From NCBI RefSeq assembly GCF_002259485.1, contig NZ_NPGA01000009.1:186001-250000 (forward strand): a DNA stretch of 64,000 bases, read 5' to 3'. The notes under the pieces were generated by a model, which did not search any database, was not told the origin of the DNA, and saw only the letters and a list, made by a program, of their open reading frames with translations. The translations under genes were made by a program, and so were the position numbers. Below are positions 16,506-24,758 of this stretch, piece by piece. How positions within the stretch are numbered: the stretch's first letter is position 1; each line of letters begins with the position of its first letter. Source of the DNA: Rhodococcus sp. 14-1411-2a (GTDB lineage: Bacteria; Actinomycetota; Actinomycetes; Mycobacteriales; Mycobacteriaceae).

Positions 16506-17735
16506 TCAGAAATGCGCGAGAATCGCACGCGCACAACGAACTACTGTCGCACGGTCGTACGACATCACGTAATCGAACTCACGATCGGCGTCGACTTCGC
16601 CGCGGTGCAGATCGATCGCTGCGAGCACTCCACAGAAGTGCGGACCCAACACCACCACGTTCCACTCCTCCACCAGCGGATCCGTCGGGTCGAGGGGCGC
16701 ATGCATGATGCCGCCCTCTTGGACGTAGCCCATGCCAACGCCGTACACGCCGGCGTACGAGATCTGCTCGGCCATCGAGACCCAACGCGCACGGGTGCTC
16801 GAGGTGAAGTGCTCTGCTCGCTGAAAAGTACCGAGTACCAACGTTTCCGGACCTGAGACCGCAGCCTGCATCTCGAGCGAGGTACTCATCGCCACCAGTA
16901 GACGCTTGGTGCTGCGGGTGGCTGTCTTTCCCGCCGACGCGATGGCGTACGGCGACTCGGCGGCGACAGCAGGTGTGCTCCAGGTCGGGAACGGCGGCAT
17001 CACCTCCGCGGCGTCCGCGGGGAGCTCCTCGGTGGTCTCGGCCGCCGGATACAGCTCACCCACCCCGTAGGTCGCTCCGAGTCCGAGCGCGCGAGTGCGG
17101 TGCAGTGCCGTGTCGACTCCGCTGGCGACCACCACCGCGCCGGTTCGTTCCACCTGAGCCGAGACGGCGTGAGCGGTACGTGCGGTGGCGAGATCGGGAC
17201 GCCGGGAGACCATCGATCCAGCGAGGATGATCACGTCGGGTTCGATGAGCGGCAGCAGGGTCATCGACTGCGGTCGACGACCGACGTCATCGACGGCCAC
17301 CACTTTGCCGTCACGCCTAGCCTTGTCGATCGCAGCGAGGGTGCGGGCCGGACTGTCGACGAGTGCCGCCTCGGTGACGACCACGATGTCGCGGCGCAAC
17401 TGTTCCTCGGTGGCGGAATCGAGTGCAGCAAGGGAGTCGACGTCCATGGAGACGAGCATCGGCAACCGCACCGACTGGTTTACCCGAGCCACTCCCCACG
17501 CAAGGGCGTCGAGTTCGCGCTTGGCGTCCATTGCTCTGGCTGCGCGCTTGAGCGCGTCGGCGGAGGCGAGCGGACCGTTCTGCGGACCTCGCAGTTGAAC
17601 TTCGATCGCTGCGAGCGCGCCGTTGTCCAGCCGACAGACCGGGGCGAAATACGGTTGCACCGTCAGCTCTCCCGTGTCCGTGTCGACTGCAGATCCTGCT
17701 TCGGCCAGCGCGAACGTCACACCACAGTTTGACAC
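16506..17735 (-). CDS. degenerate EAL domain-DICT sensory protein
   Basis: About 409 residues. The first 240 resemble an EAL (c-di-GMP phosphodiesterase) barrel: YFAPVCRLDNGALAAIEVQLRG, VDDVGRRPQSMTLLPLIEPDVI. The EAL triad reads EVQ, and the lysine normally after the late beta strand is missing, so catalysis is doubtful. The last 140 residues match a DICT domain (KRLLVAMSTSLEMQ, FQRAEHFTSSTRARWVSM), a light or signal-linked module. GTG at 17735 is the likely start. A CCACCCCC/GGGGGTTGG hairpin could form over the start. Confidence 0.7.
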   Translation of the reverse strand: MSNCGVTFALAEAGSAVDTDTGELTVQPYFAPVCRLDNGALAAIEVQLRGPQNGPLASADALKRAARAMDAKRELDALAWGVARVNQSVRLPMLVSMDVDSLAALDSATEEQLRRDIVVVTEAALVDSPARTLAAIDKARRDGKVVAVDDVGRRPQSMTLLPLIEPDVIILAGSMVSRRPDLATARTAHAVSAQVERTGAVVVASGVDTALHRTRALGLGATYGVGELYPAAETTEELPADAAEVMPPFPTWSTPAVAAESPYAIASAGKTATRSTKRLLVAMSTSLEMQAAVSGPETLVLGTFQRAEHFTSSTRARWVSMAEQISYAGVYGVGMGYVQEGGIMHAPLDPTDPLVEEWNVVVLGPHFCGVLAAIDLHRGEVDADREFDYVMSYDRATVVRCARAILAHF

Positions 17736-18023
17736 GAAAAAACCACCCCCGTCACGTGGGGGTTGGCTGATCTTCAAACCTGATTCTCGTAGTTTCTTCT
17801 CGCTGACTCAATGTTGGACGACGGAGGTGTCACGACAGACACCACAACTATCTCGTTTGGATAACTTTGCATAACGCTCCGATAACGGAACTTCCGCTGG
17901 GTCGGCCGCGCGGCTCGGAACCCTCCGAGCTCGAAATCGGGCCGAAAACCCATGACGGAGTGGACTTTCGGAACCGAAGCCCACTTTCGTTACCACGGCA
18001 AACAACAAACGTACCGACCGTAT

Positions 18024-18037
18024 TGTGACTTCTCACA
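18024..18037. promoter_or_regulatory. TGTGA palindrome in a 429-base gap
   Basis: The gap from 17736 to 18164 carries no gene I can support. Its clearest signal is TGTGACTTCTCACA, an inverted repeat of TGTGA/TCACA. It resembles a CRP/GlxR site but has four central bases where those have six. It lies 128 bases before the secreted-protein start. Confidence 0.3.
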
Positions 18038-18164
18038 GACTTGAACGAAGCAATTCCGACATATGGTTCGCACACCTAACGTCCATCCCGGTTGCCGGAG
18101 CACCGGCCGCCACCGGCCGCCCGCGTGGGCTCCCGGAGCCGTCCTGGACATGGAGGATCGATCG

Positions 18165-18674
18165 ATGACGCTCAACCCGCCGACCCGCTCTCGTACACTC
18201 GCCGCCGTACTCGCCGCCGTTGCCATCACCGGGGCGACAGTCGGTGCCGCCGATGCCGGTGCCGCCACCATCTCTCCGGCCGGAACCGCCTTCACCGCAC
18301 CCGGCACGATCGTCGTGAGCACGCCCGCCTCGTTCGGAGTTCCCGTGAGCTGTTCCATCACACTCTCCGGCAGCACCAGCGCCGACGGCTCCTCTGCATC
18401 GATCACCGACGCGAAGATCAGCGGTTCCAACCGCCTGTGCGGCCTGCCGCAGCTGAAGAACCTGCCGTGGACTCTGACCCCCACCAGTGCCACCACCGGT
18501 GAGGTCTCCAACGTGGCATTCTCGCTCGTCGGATACAACTGCGGCCCGGCCACCCTCGCCGGTTCGTTCGACAACATGACCAACACCCTCACCTCGACCG
18601 ACCAGCCCATGTCCGGCAACTGCACGGTCGACAGCCTGTCGGTCCAGCCGAATCCGGCCTTCACACTGTCCTGA
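18165..18674 (+). CDS. secreted protein, unknown family
   Basis: This 169-residue protein has a signal peptide (RSRTLAAVLAAVAITGATVGAA), with likely cleavage after ADAGA. The mature part is rich in Ser, Thr and Gly and has four cysteines that may form disulfides (SCSITL, RLCGL, YNCGP, GNCTV). ATG at 18165 follows GGAGGA. A second secreted protein follows after 53 bases. Both belong to the class of small beta-rich exported proteins found in Rhodococcus and Nocardia; function is unknown. Confidence 0.7.
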   Translation: MTLNPPTRSRTLAAVLAAVAITGATVGAADAGAATISPAGTAFTAPGTIVVSTPASFGVPVSCSITLSGSTSADGSSASITDAKISGSNRLCGLPQLKNLPWTLTPTSATTGEVSNVAFSLVGYNCGPATLAGSFDNMTNTLTSTDQPMSGNCTVDSLSVQPNPAFTLS

Positions 18675-18727
18675 TCGACATCCTCCGATTACGTTCCAGC
18701 ACAATCCATTTCCTCGAAGGAGAGCAC

Positions 18728-19444
18728 GTGAAAATCCGCAACAGGACTGTCGTCACGATGGCGGCACTGGCCTCGTCCGTCGCATTGGCGACGATGGTGG
18801 CCGCCCCGGCCAACGCTGCCGACACGCTTCCGATCACGTTTCAGGCAGACACGACGACGATCATCGCCAAGACCGGTCAGCCGGTCGTCTTCCCCACCAC
18901 CGACCTCGTCACGGACGTCGACCTGGTCGGCGGGACGGTGACCGGCACGCTCGCACTGCCGCAGGCATCGGCCGACTTGAAACTCGGCCCTGCAACGTTG
19001 GCGAACTTCACCATTTCGATCGTCGATCCGACGCCGGTGTCGGGCACCCTCACCCAGGGCGGTCCCGCGGAGGCACCCACGTTGGATCTCGCCGTGCAGC
19101 AGAGCTTCAAGATTCGTATCGACTCGGTGAAGCCTCTGGGTATCGACACCGGGTCCGCGGGGTCGGCGTCGGTCGATCTCATTCCCGCGGGTAGCAATTG
19201 CGTCACCGCCGAGACCACTGCCGAACTTACCGGTTCGCTCGACGCGATCGATCTGATCCAGAACAATCAGGCCGATGCCCACGTGAAGGGCACTTACACC
19301 ATTCCGCAGTTCCAGAACTGCGGCGCGTTCACCTCGGTGCTCAACGGCATCATCGCAGGCCCAGGAAACAGCCTCGACGTGCACCTGACCAACCCGGTGT
19401 TCGACGTCGGAACGCAGTCCGCGCTCGCGGCCGAGGTGGCGTAG
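18728..19444 (+). CDS. secreted protein, unknown family
   Basis: A 238-residue protein with a clear signal peptide (MKIRNRTVVTMAALASSVALATM, cleavage after ANA). The mature protein is beta-rich, contains two cysteines (SNCVT, QNCGA) likely to be bonded, and has no catalytic motif I recognise. GTG at 18728 follows GAAGGAGAG. It is probably in one transcript with the preceding secreted protein. Confidence 0.7.
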   Translation: MKIRNRTVVTMAALASSVALATMVAAPANAADTLPITFQADTTTIIAKTGQPVVFPTTDLVTDVDLVGGTVTGTLALPQASADLKLGPATLANFTISIVDPTPVSGTLTQGGPAEAPTLDLAVQQSFKIRIDSVKPLGIDTGSAGSASVDLIPAGSNCVTAETTAELTGSLDAIDLIQNNQADAHVKGTYTIPQFQNCGAFTSVLNGIIAGPGNSLDVHLTNPVFDVGTQSALAAEVA

Positions 19445-19510
19445 CAGTTCGTGTACAGCACGATCGACGGCGTCGAGCCGGGTTCCGACACGGACCTCGG
19501 CTCGGCGTCG

Positions 19511-20620
19511 TCACTGCAATTCGTCCACGTCACGGCTCAACGGCGAGTCGCCTCCGTAGAGGGAGACGCGGTCGCCGCCGAGCCTTTTCGCGTGATACAT
19601 CGCCTCGTCGGCGCGGCCCAGCAGTTCGTTGACAGCGGACTCGACGTCCCCCGTCTCGACCACGGCATGGGCGATGCCCAACGACGCGGTCAACGGTGCC
19701 CGGTCGGTGCTGTCACACAGACGAACTCGTAATCGCTCCGATTGTTCGACGACCGTATCGAGGTCGTCGACACACACGGCCGCGAATTCTTCGCCGCCCA
19801 GTCGAACCGTGACGGCCGGCGCCGGGAAGACCTCGAGGATGCGATTCGCTGTCGTCCGGATGACCGCGTCTCCATGCTCGTGGCCGTATCTGTCGTTGAC
19901 CGCTTTGAAGTTGTCGATGTCGATGACCACGGCGACCAGCGACATGTTCGCACCGGATCGAGATTCCAGGTTGCCGATCGCCGCATCGAATCCCCGACGG
20001 TTCCGTAGGCCGGTGAGCGGATCGTAGAACGCGCCGGTGGCGTCTCGGCGCAACAGCATGAGGAAGGAATGCCCGATCAACGGTCCCGCGAACATCACCA
20101 GGATCAGCATGACGAAGTAGAGATTGGTCTGTAGACGCTCCGCCGGGTCGTTCACCATTGCCGAGACGTAGAGGGCGACGGCGGTGACGAATGCGAAGCC
20201 GTGATGGAACGCAAACAGCTTGGGACCGTGAAACCCCGCGACATAAGCGCCCATGACCGTGAACAGGGCTGCAATGGGCAGTACCGCGGACGGTCCATCG
20301 GTGGTGAGCAGAACAGCCGCGAGCACGATGTCGGCGTACAGCACGAACGCGATCGACACGCGCCAGCTCGGCCAGCCGCCGATCAACCAGATCAACCCCA
20401 CCGGGACCGTCGTGACAACGGTGAACCACAGGGGCAAACGTGCGAGGCTGCTGTAGGCGAATCCCGGAATGCTCAGAGCGATCGCCGCGGCACCGGCGTA
20501 GAGCCAACACAGAATTCCGATGAGAACCCTGGTGATGTCCAAGCCTCGTTGCGAACGCGCATACGCAACGTTCCACCCGTAGTCGACGGGAAGCGACCAC
20601 CACTGACGAAGACCGTTCAC
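19511..20620 (-). CDS. membrane-bound diguanylate cyclase (GGDEF)
   Basis: About 369 residues: roughly six transmembrane segments in the first 190, then a GGDEF domain starting DPLTGLRNRRGFD. The active site is GGEEF at 275-279, and the magnesium-binding DIDNFKAVND strand is intact, so cyclase activity (2 GTP to c-di-GMP) is likely. No RxxD inhibitory site is seen at the usual position. GTG at 20620 starts just before the membrane part; the longer frame is non-homologous. The sensed signal is unknown. Confidence 0.8.
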   Translation of the reverse strand: MNGLRQWWSLPVDYGWNVAYARSQRGLDITRVLIGILCWLYAGAAAIALSIPGFAYSSLARLPLWFTVVTTVPVGLIWLIGGWPSWRVSIAFVLYADIVLAAVLLTTDGPSAVLPIAALFTVMGAYVAGFHGPKLFAFHHGFAFVTAVALYVSAMVNDPAERLQTNLYFVMLILVMFAGPLIGHSFLMLLRRDATGAFYDPLTGLRNRRGFDAAIGNLESRSGANMSLVAVVIDIDNFKAVNDRYGHEHGDAVIRTTANRILEVFPAPAVTVRLGGEEFAAVCVDDLDTVVEQSERLRVRLCDSTDRAPLTASLGIAHAVVETGDVESAVNELLGRADEAMYHAKRLGGDRVSLYGGDSPLSRDVDELQ

Positions 20621-20866
20621 CTTGCAGAGCTTTCCTGGTATCCCGACCTGGAGGGCCAAGTCAACCACAGACGAATCACCCGGTCTGCGAACTCGAGAAC
20701 TTGCCTGCGGGGCACCGATCGGGCGGCGGAGCCGGGCTTCCCTCCCAGCTCCGCCGCACTCGACCCTACTCTCTATCGAACATATGTGCGAGCTCGCAGA
20801 GGAGTGGTTTTCGGTTGTACCACTCATACTGTGCACAATCCGAGAAAGTGACCTACAGTCTGTGAC

Positions 20867-21001
20867 ATGCTCCAGAAAAGGGGTTCGAACGGGGTTCGAC
20901 CGCCAGGTTCCACTGATCCAATTCATTTGGCGCTCTTAGCAATCCTCACGATTGCTGTGATTGCCCTCGTCGTCATCGCGGTCCAACAGGGCCGCCTCTG
21001 A
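20867..21001 (+). CDS. putative 44-aa single-pass membrane peptide
   Basis: A 44-codon frame ends in a continuous hydrophobic helix (LALLAILTIAVIALVVIAV) followed by QQGRL and TGA. The N-terminal half is basic and polar. No clear ribosome site precedes the ATG, but leaderless translation is common in actinobacteria. The frame stops four bases before the palindromic element at 21005. It could be chance; a hydrophobic stretch of this purity in GC-rich DNA makes it worth listing. Confidence 0.35.
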   Translation: MLQKRGSNGVRPPGSTDPIHLALLAILTIAVIALVVIAVQQGRL

Positions 21002-21004
21002 TCA

Positions 21005-21073
21005 CGCACCTCAGCGTTCACTACCGACTCTGATCGGCGGAATCCCGCGTTCGGCTCACGCTTTTGAACGCTC
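21005..21073. repeat. palindromic element A, copy 1
   Basis: A 60-bp unit from AGCGTTCA (21013-21020) to TGAACGCT (21065-21072) with internal short stems (GCGG/CCGC and CCGA/TCGG). The copy at 22028-22087 is 57/60 identical and in the same orientation; eight more bases (CGCACCTC) match outside it. Read on the minus strand, the stop codon of the DUF559 gene touches its first arm at 21072-21074. Confidence 0.9.
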
Positions 21074-21935
21074 ACGTCCGCGGCAGCGCTCGACCGACTG
21101 CATCGATCGAACGTCGACGACGCCGGACCACCTCGATGATCTCGTCGACCACGCGTCGCGTTTCGCCCAACGCCTGTACAGCGGAGTAGCGCAGAACCAG
21201 CCACCCCTCAAGTACCAGCCGGTTCTGGCGTCGACGATCGCCGTCGAACGCTCGGCTCGACGTATGGAACTCGCGTCCGTCGATTTCGACGATCACCCGT
21301 GCCCGGAAGTCCACGAGGTCGCCGAAATACGGACCTACCCGCGCATTGATCTCCATGAAGAACTGTCGAGCGGACAGTGCCCGAGCCACCACTCGCTCGG
21401 CCTCGGATCGGGTACCGAGGCAGCACAGACGCAACTGTCTCCGTACTGCCTTCATGCCGTGCATCCCGCGAGATCGTTCGCATTCGGTCGCGATTCGACG
21501 TCGCAGAGCCGGCCGCGCGATTGCCGTGTCGAAGAACCGCTCCAACTCCTCACCCGTCAGGGTTGCAGCGACGTCGACGAACACCTGGGCCAACGTCACC
21601 ACCGGAAGACCTCGGCACCGGTCCGCCTCGGGGACGCGTCGTCGATGGATCTTCACCCACTCCGGCGCGTGCTGCCGGGTCGATGGCGGCACTGTCGCCG
21701 TAACCTGCGTCGGCTCCTCGTCGATCAACCCCCACACCCACGCAGCGGTCAGATGACTGAGCACAGCGCCGGGCTTCCACAGAGCTACCGCTGTGCACAG
21801 GTCGATGTACTCGGGTTTGTTCGTCGCATAGATTCCGGGCAGCACTCGAATCAGCTGCCCGGACGCAGTTCTGCGAGAGATGGTGCTGCGGCTCATCCCC
21901 CGAGCCATCAGGTCGACCGCTGTGTGTACCCCCAT
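21072..21935 (-). CDS. AbiEi-like N-terminus with DUF559 endonuclease-like domain
   Basis: 287 residues. The first 90 resemble the AbiEi winged-helix region (MSRSTISRRTASGQLIRVLP, GIYATN, AVLSHLTAAWVWGL). The C-terminal 110 are a DUF559/Vsr-like nuclease fold: an early glutamate in RSEAER, VDFRARVIVEIDGREFH, DRRRQNRLVLEGWLVLRY. DUF559 proteins are related to very-short-patch-repair endonucleases, but activity is not proven. The gene lies between two copies of palindrome A, with its stop touching the downstream copy. A second 287-residue relative is at 54145-55008. Confidence 0.75.
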   Translation of the reverse strand: MGVHTAVDLMARGMSRSTISRRTASGQLIRVLPGIYATNKPEYIDLCTAVALWKPGAVLSHLTAAWVWGLIDEEPTQVTATVPPSTRQHAPEWVKIHRRRVPEADRCRGLPVVTLAQVFVDVAATLTGEELERFFDTAIARPALRRRIATECERSRGMHGMKAVRRQLRLCCLGTRSEAERVVARALSARQFFMEINARVGPYFGDLVDFRARVIVEIDGREFHTSSRAFDGDRRRQNRLVLEGWLVLRYSAVQALGETRRVVDEIIEVVRRRRRSIDAVGRALPRT

Positions 21936-22019
21936 GCCGATACGGTGAACGATCGACGACGCCTGCGCCAGTGCTGTTTTCGAAACCTGTGGATAGTTCG
22001 GGGTTATCCACAGGCAGCC

Positions 22020-22087
22020 CGCACCTCAGCGTTCACTACCGACTCTGATCGGCGGAATCCCGCGTTCGCCGCACGCTTCTGAACGCT
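22020..22087. repeat. palindromic element A, copy 2
   Basis: This is the second copy of the 60-bp palindromic unit, AGCGTTCA at 22028-22035 to TGAACGCT at 22080-22087. It lies 85 bases upstream of the DUF559 gene start, in the same orientation as copy 1. It differs from copy 1 at three positions, all in the right half. Confidence 0.9.
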
Positions 22088-22101
22088 GGCAACCAGCACG
22101 G

Positions 22102-22770
22102 CTACGTCCGCGATGCGTCCACGGCTACAACCACCGCGGCCGCCATGGCTGCAGCCGTACTCGCGGTGGGGTGCACCCCGTCGAAGGTGGCTCCGGGACG
22201 TCCGAGCAGCGGCGCAAACTCGGCGACGGGTATGCCGCGCTCGGCGGCCAGTGCTCGAATGTCGTCGTTGAGGTCGTCTGCGCTGACCGTGCGCGACGAC
22301 GGCACCGTGGCGATCACGACGGTGTCGACGTCGCGTGCGCGGTCCAGGATCGTGCGTAGGTTGTCGATGATCCGGGGTAGCGGAACCGACCGGGCCAGGT
22401 CGTTCGTGCCGCCGTTGACGACGAGTATGTCCGGGTTCGCTGCCAGTGCGTCGTCGGTTCGGGCGAGGATCTGCGTCGTCGTCGCGCCGTTGATTCCCAG
22501 ATTCCCACCGTCGGCTGCGCGAGAATCGTCTCCGCACACGAGATACGAATACCACGACGTGTTGCCGTGAATCCCCCAGTCGACGCGTGAATTGCCTTGC
22601 GCCATCGAGTCGCCCAGCGTCACCAATCGTGGGCCGGTGTCGTTGACGCTCCACCCGAAGCAGTGTGCGTTGCGGACCGTCAGCGCCGGCTTCTTCAGTG
22701 GTCCTGCCACGAGCGCGGCGACCAGAGCCACCCCGAGTGCCCCGGCGATCCACAGTCGAGTTCTTCGCAC
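22102..22770 (-). CDS. exported SGNH/GDSL hydrolase
   Basis: A 222-residue protein with an N-terminal membrane anchor or signal sequence (LWIAGALGVALVAALVAG). The SGNH blocks are all visible: LVTLGDSMAQGN with the nucleophile S55, a GINGATT glycine, NGGTNDLA, and FDGVHPTA for the aspartate-histidine pair. Such enzymes cleave acyl esters of lipids or polysaccharides outside the cytoplasm. The substrate is unknown. The DUF4012 gene lies just downstream, 25 bases away in the same direction. Confidence 0.85.
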   Translation of the reverse strand: MRRTRLWIAGALGVALVAALVAGPLKKPALTVRNAHCFGWSVNDTGPRLVTLGDSMAQGNSRVDWGIHGNTSWYSYLVCGDDSRAADGGNLGINGATTTQILARTDDALAANPDILVVNGGTNDLARSVPLPRIIDNLRTILDRARDVDTVVIATVPSSRTVSADDLNDDIRALAAERGIPVAEFAPLLGRPGATFDGVHPTASTAAAMAAAVVVAVDASRT

Positions 22771-22795
22771 GCCGGGGATTCTGCCCTACCGGCGA

Positions 22796-24598
22796 TCACG
22801 AGCAGTCCGGGAAGTCCACTTCGGTCGGTGCCGGCGCCGATTGCGGCTGAACCGGTGCCTGCGCTTCGCCGGCGACGGTCGGTTCGACGAGGTTGTACTC
22901 GATGGTCTTGGTCTGTCCCGGCTCGATGACGACCGGCACGTAGAACACCGGATGGCCCCGTTCGGCAGCGGTCAGCAGAAACAGTGGAGTTCCGTTGATC
23001 GTGGCATCGGTCAACGTTGCGCCCCGAGTTGCGTACAGAGCCACCACCGATCGGTTGGTTCCCGGCGGTCCGTCGTATCGGGTGGAGTCGTTCTGCCTGC
23101 CGGCGATGTAAGTGGTGTAGTCCTGCAGCGGAGCGTTGTTGGTGATCTCGGCGACGACGCGGGTGGTGCGCGTCGGGCCGTCGCAGGACTGCGCGGAGTA
23201 GGTGACCTTGCGCTGCAGGTAGTAGTCGAGCTTGCCGCCCGCACCGTTGTTCACCACCACTGCGGCGTACGGGTCGGGGCTGTCGGGAACTTCGTGGCCG
23301 ATCTCGGTCGGACCGAGGATCGCTTGAAGTGCCGGGTCCGCACTCCACACGGAGATGTGCCCTTCGCTGGTGGCCTTGCCGAGTGCTTCGAGCAGCGCAC
23401 TGGGAGAGCCGATGTTGCCCTGCATCTTCGCGACCACCCGGGCGGCGATGTCCTGCAGGTAGGCCTTGCGCGCGCTGTTGTCGTCCTGGAAGCGGAAGTA
23501 GGCGTCGGACTGCGTGATCCGGACGACGTTGGATCCGTCGATCACTTCGCCGTCGCCCATCGTGATGGGTCCGACGGCGTCGAGGATGTAGCCGAGGGCT
23601 ACCGGGTCGGTGGCCAACGCGCCGTCGAGACGCTCGCCTGTTTCCTGCTCCCACATCGACTGCCAGATCCGACCCGCGTACGGAAAGTGCGGACTGACGT
23701 TGCTGTTCTGCCAGTTCTGGGTGGGCTGAAAGCGGCTCTCGTAGAAGTCGAAGAAGTCGGGGCCGAGATCGATGGGGTCGTACGGAATCCGAAGCTCGGC
23801 ATTGCTGGCCAACGAGTCGACCGCGACCTTCCCGTCCACGGCGCGCACGATGCCGAATCCGCCTATCAATCCGCCTGTTCCGCGGGATTCCGAGAGTGTC
23901 TGGAAGGCCAAGAAGTAATTGCGCGGGCCGTCCGCCCCGAGCATCGCCGGAAGCACCCTCGCGGCGACGTCGGTGTTGGTCAACAGAGACGTCAGCTCGT
24001 GCGTCTGATCCTGCAACCGAGTTCGCGCCTCACCGACCCGATCGACGAATGTCGGTTCCTCGATTGCCTCGGCCTGGGCATCGAGTACCTCCGATGCTGC
24101 CGCCGCCCGAGACAACGCAGGCGAGGCGTCGCGCAGGGCGGCGATGTCGATGGAACCGTCGGGCCCACGCAACCGACTCGGGTCGAGGGTGGTGCCCACC
24201 TCCACCGAGGGTGTCAGCACATCCACGCTCAGCCCGTTGACGACGTCGGTGATCTGCGAGACGACGTCCAGCGGTTGACCCACGTACGGAATTGCCGCGG
24301 CCGCCGTCCAGATCAGCGAATCGGTGGCCTCCTTCGCCTGGGCCGAGGTGCGCACCGCGTCGGACACGGAGGTGTCGGCCTTCTGCGTATCCCCGTTCAG
24401 CAGTGCAGTTTTCGCTGCCTGGGCATGCTCGCGGGCCTGATCGAGGTAGGTGTATGCGGCATTGGCGGTGTACGCGAGCCACGCACCGAGACCGAGCGCC
24501 ACGACGATCAGCAGTCCGAAGCCCGCAAGCATGCGTCGACCGGTTCGACCGCGAGGGCTGCGGCGTTCACCGTCCGGGTGGTCGTGGTCGAGGCTCAT
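22796..24598 (-). CDS. DUF4012 membrane-anchored protein
   Basis: 600 residues: a short cytoplasmic charged head, one membrane segment (residues 23-44), and a large outside domain. DUF4012 features include NYFLAFQTLSESRGTGGLIGGFG and the ITQSDAYFRFQDDN stretch. Proteins of this family sit near cell-wall or exopolysaccharide genes in actinobacteria; no activity is established. The gene is transcribed away from alkB. Confidence 0.8.
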   Translation of the reverse strand: MSLDHDHPDGERRSPRGRTGRRMLAGFGLLIVVALGLGAWLAYTANAAYTYLDQAREHAQAAKTALLNGDTQKADTSVSDAVRTSAQAKEATDSLIWTAAAAIPYVGQPLDVVSQITDVVNGLSVDVLTPSVEVGTTLDPSRLRGPDGSIDIAALRDASPALSRAAAASEVLDAQAEAIEEPTFVDRVGEARTRLQDQTHELTSLLTNTDVAARVLPAMLGADGPRNYFLAFQTLSESRGTGGLIGGFGIVRAVDGKVAVDSLASNAELRIPYDPIDLGPDFFDFYESRFQPTQNWQNSNVSPHFPYAGRIWQSMWEQETGERLDGALATDPVALGYILDAVGPITMGDGEVIDGSNVVRITQSDAYFRFQDDNSARKAYLQDIAARVVAKMQGNIGSPSALLEALGKATSEGHISVWSADPALQAILGPTEIGHEVPDSPDPYAAVVVNNGAGGKLDYYLQRKVTYSAQSCDGPTRTTRVVAEITNNAPLQDYTTYIAGRQNDSTRYDGPPGTNRSVVALYATRGATLTDATINGTPLFLLTAAERGHPVFYVPVVIEPGQTKTIEYNLVEPTVAGEAQAPVQPQSAPAPTEVDFPDCS

Positions 24599-24685
24599 TT
24601 TGGGTGCGGATCCCTTTCGCTTCCGGCTGAGAGTACAAACGACGCCCCCTCACCGCGACACGACTTGTTTTTGTACAAATCAGCC

Positions 24686-24710
24686 AATTTGTCCATCGAG
24701 CTGACAAATT
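24686..24710. promoter_or_regulatory. inverted repeat upstream of alkB
   Basis: AATTTGT (24686-24692) and ACAAATT (24704-24710) form a perfect 7-bp inverted repeat with an 11-base spacer, 49 bases before the alkB start, in a locally AT-rich stretch. The TetR regulator at the end of this operon is the obvious candidate to bind it, by analogy with the AlkU/AlkX regulators of other actinobacterial alkane operons. Confidence 0.5.
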
Positions 24711-24758
24711 CCGTGTATTGTCCAATCCACAGTGATCGGCCTTACACGAGGAGTGACG

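Noticed and set aside
18024-18037. CRP/GlxR site
   Set aside because: The centre is two bases too short for the family; it is kept only as a palindrome.
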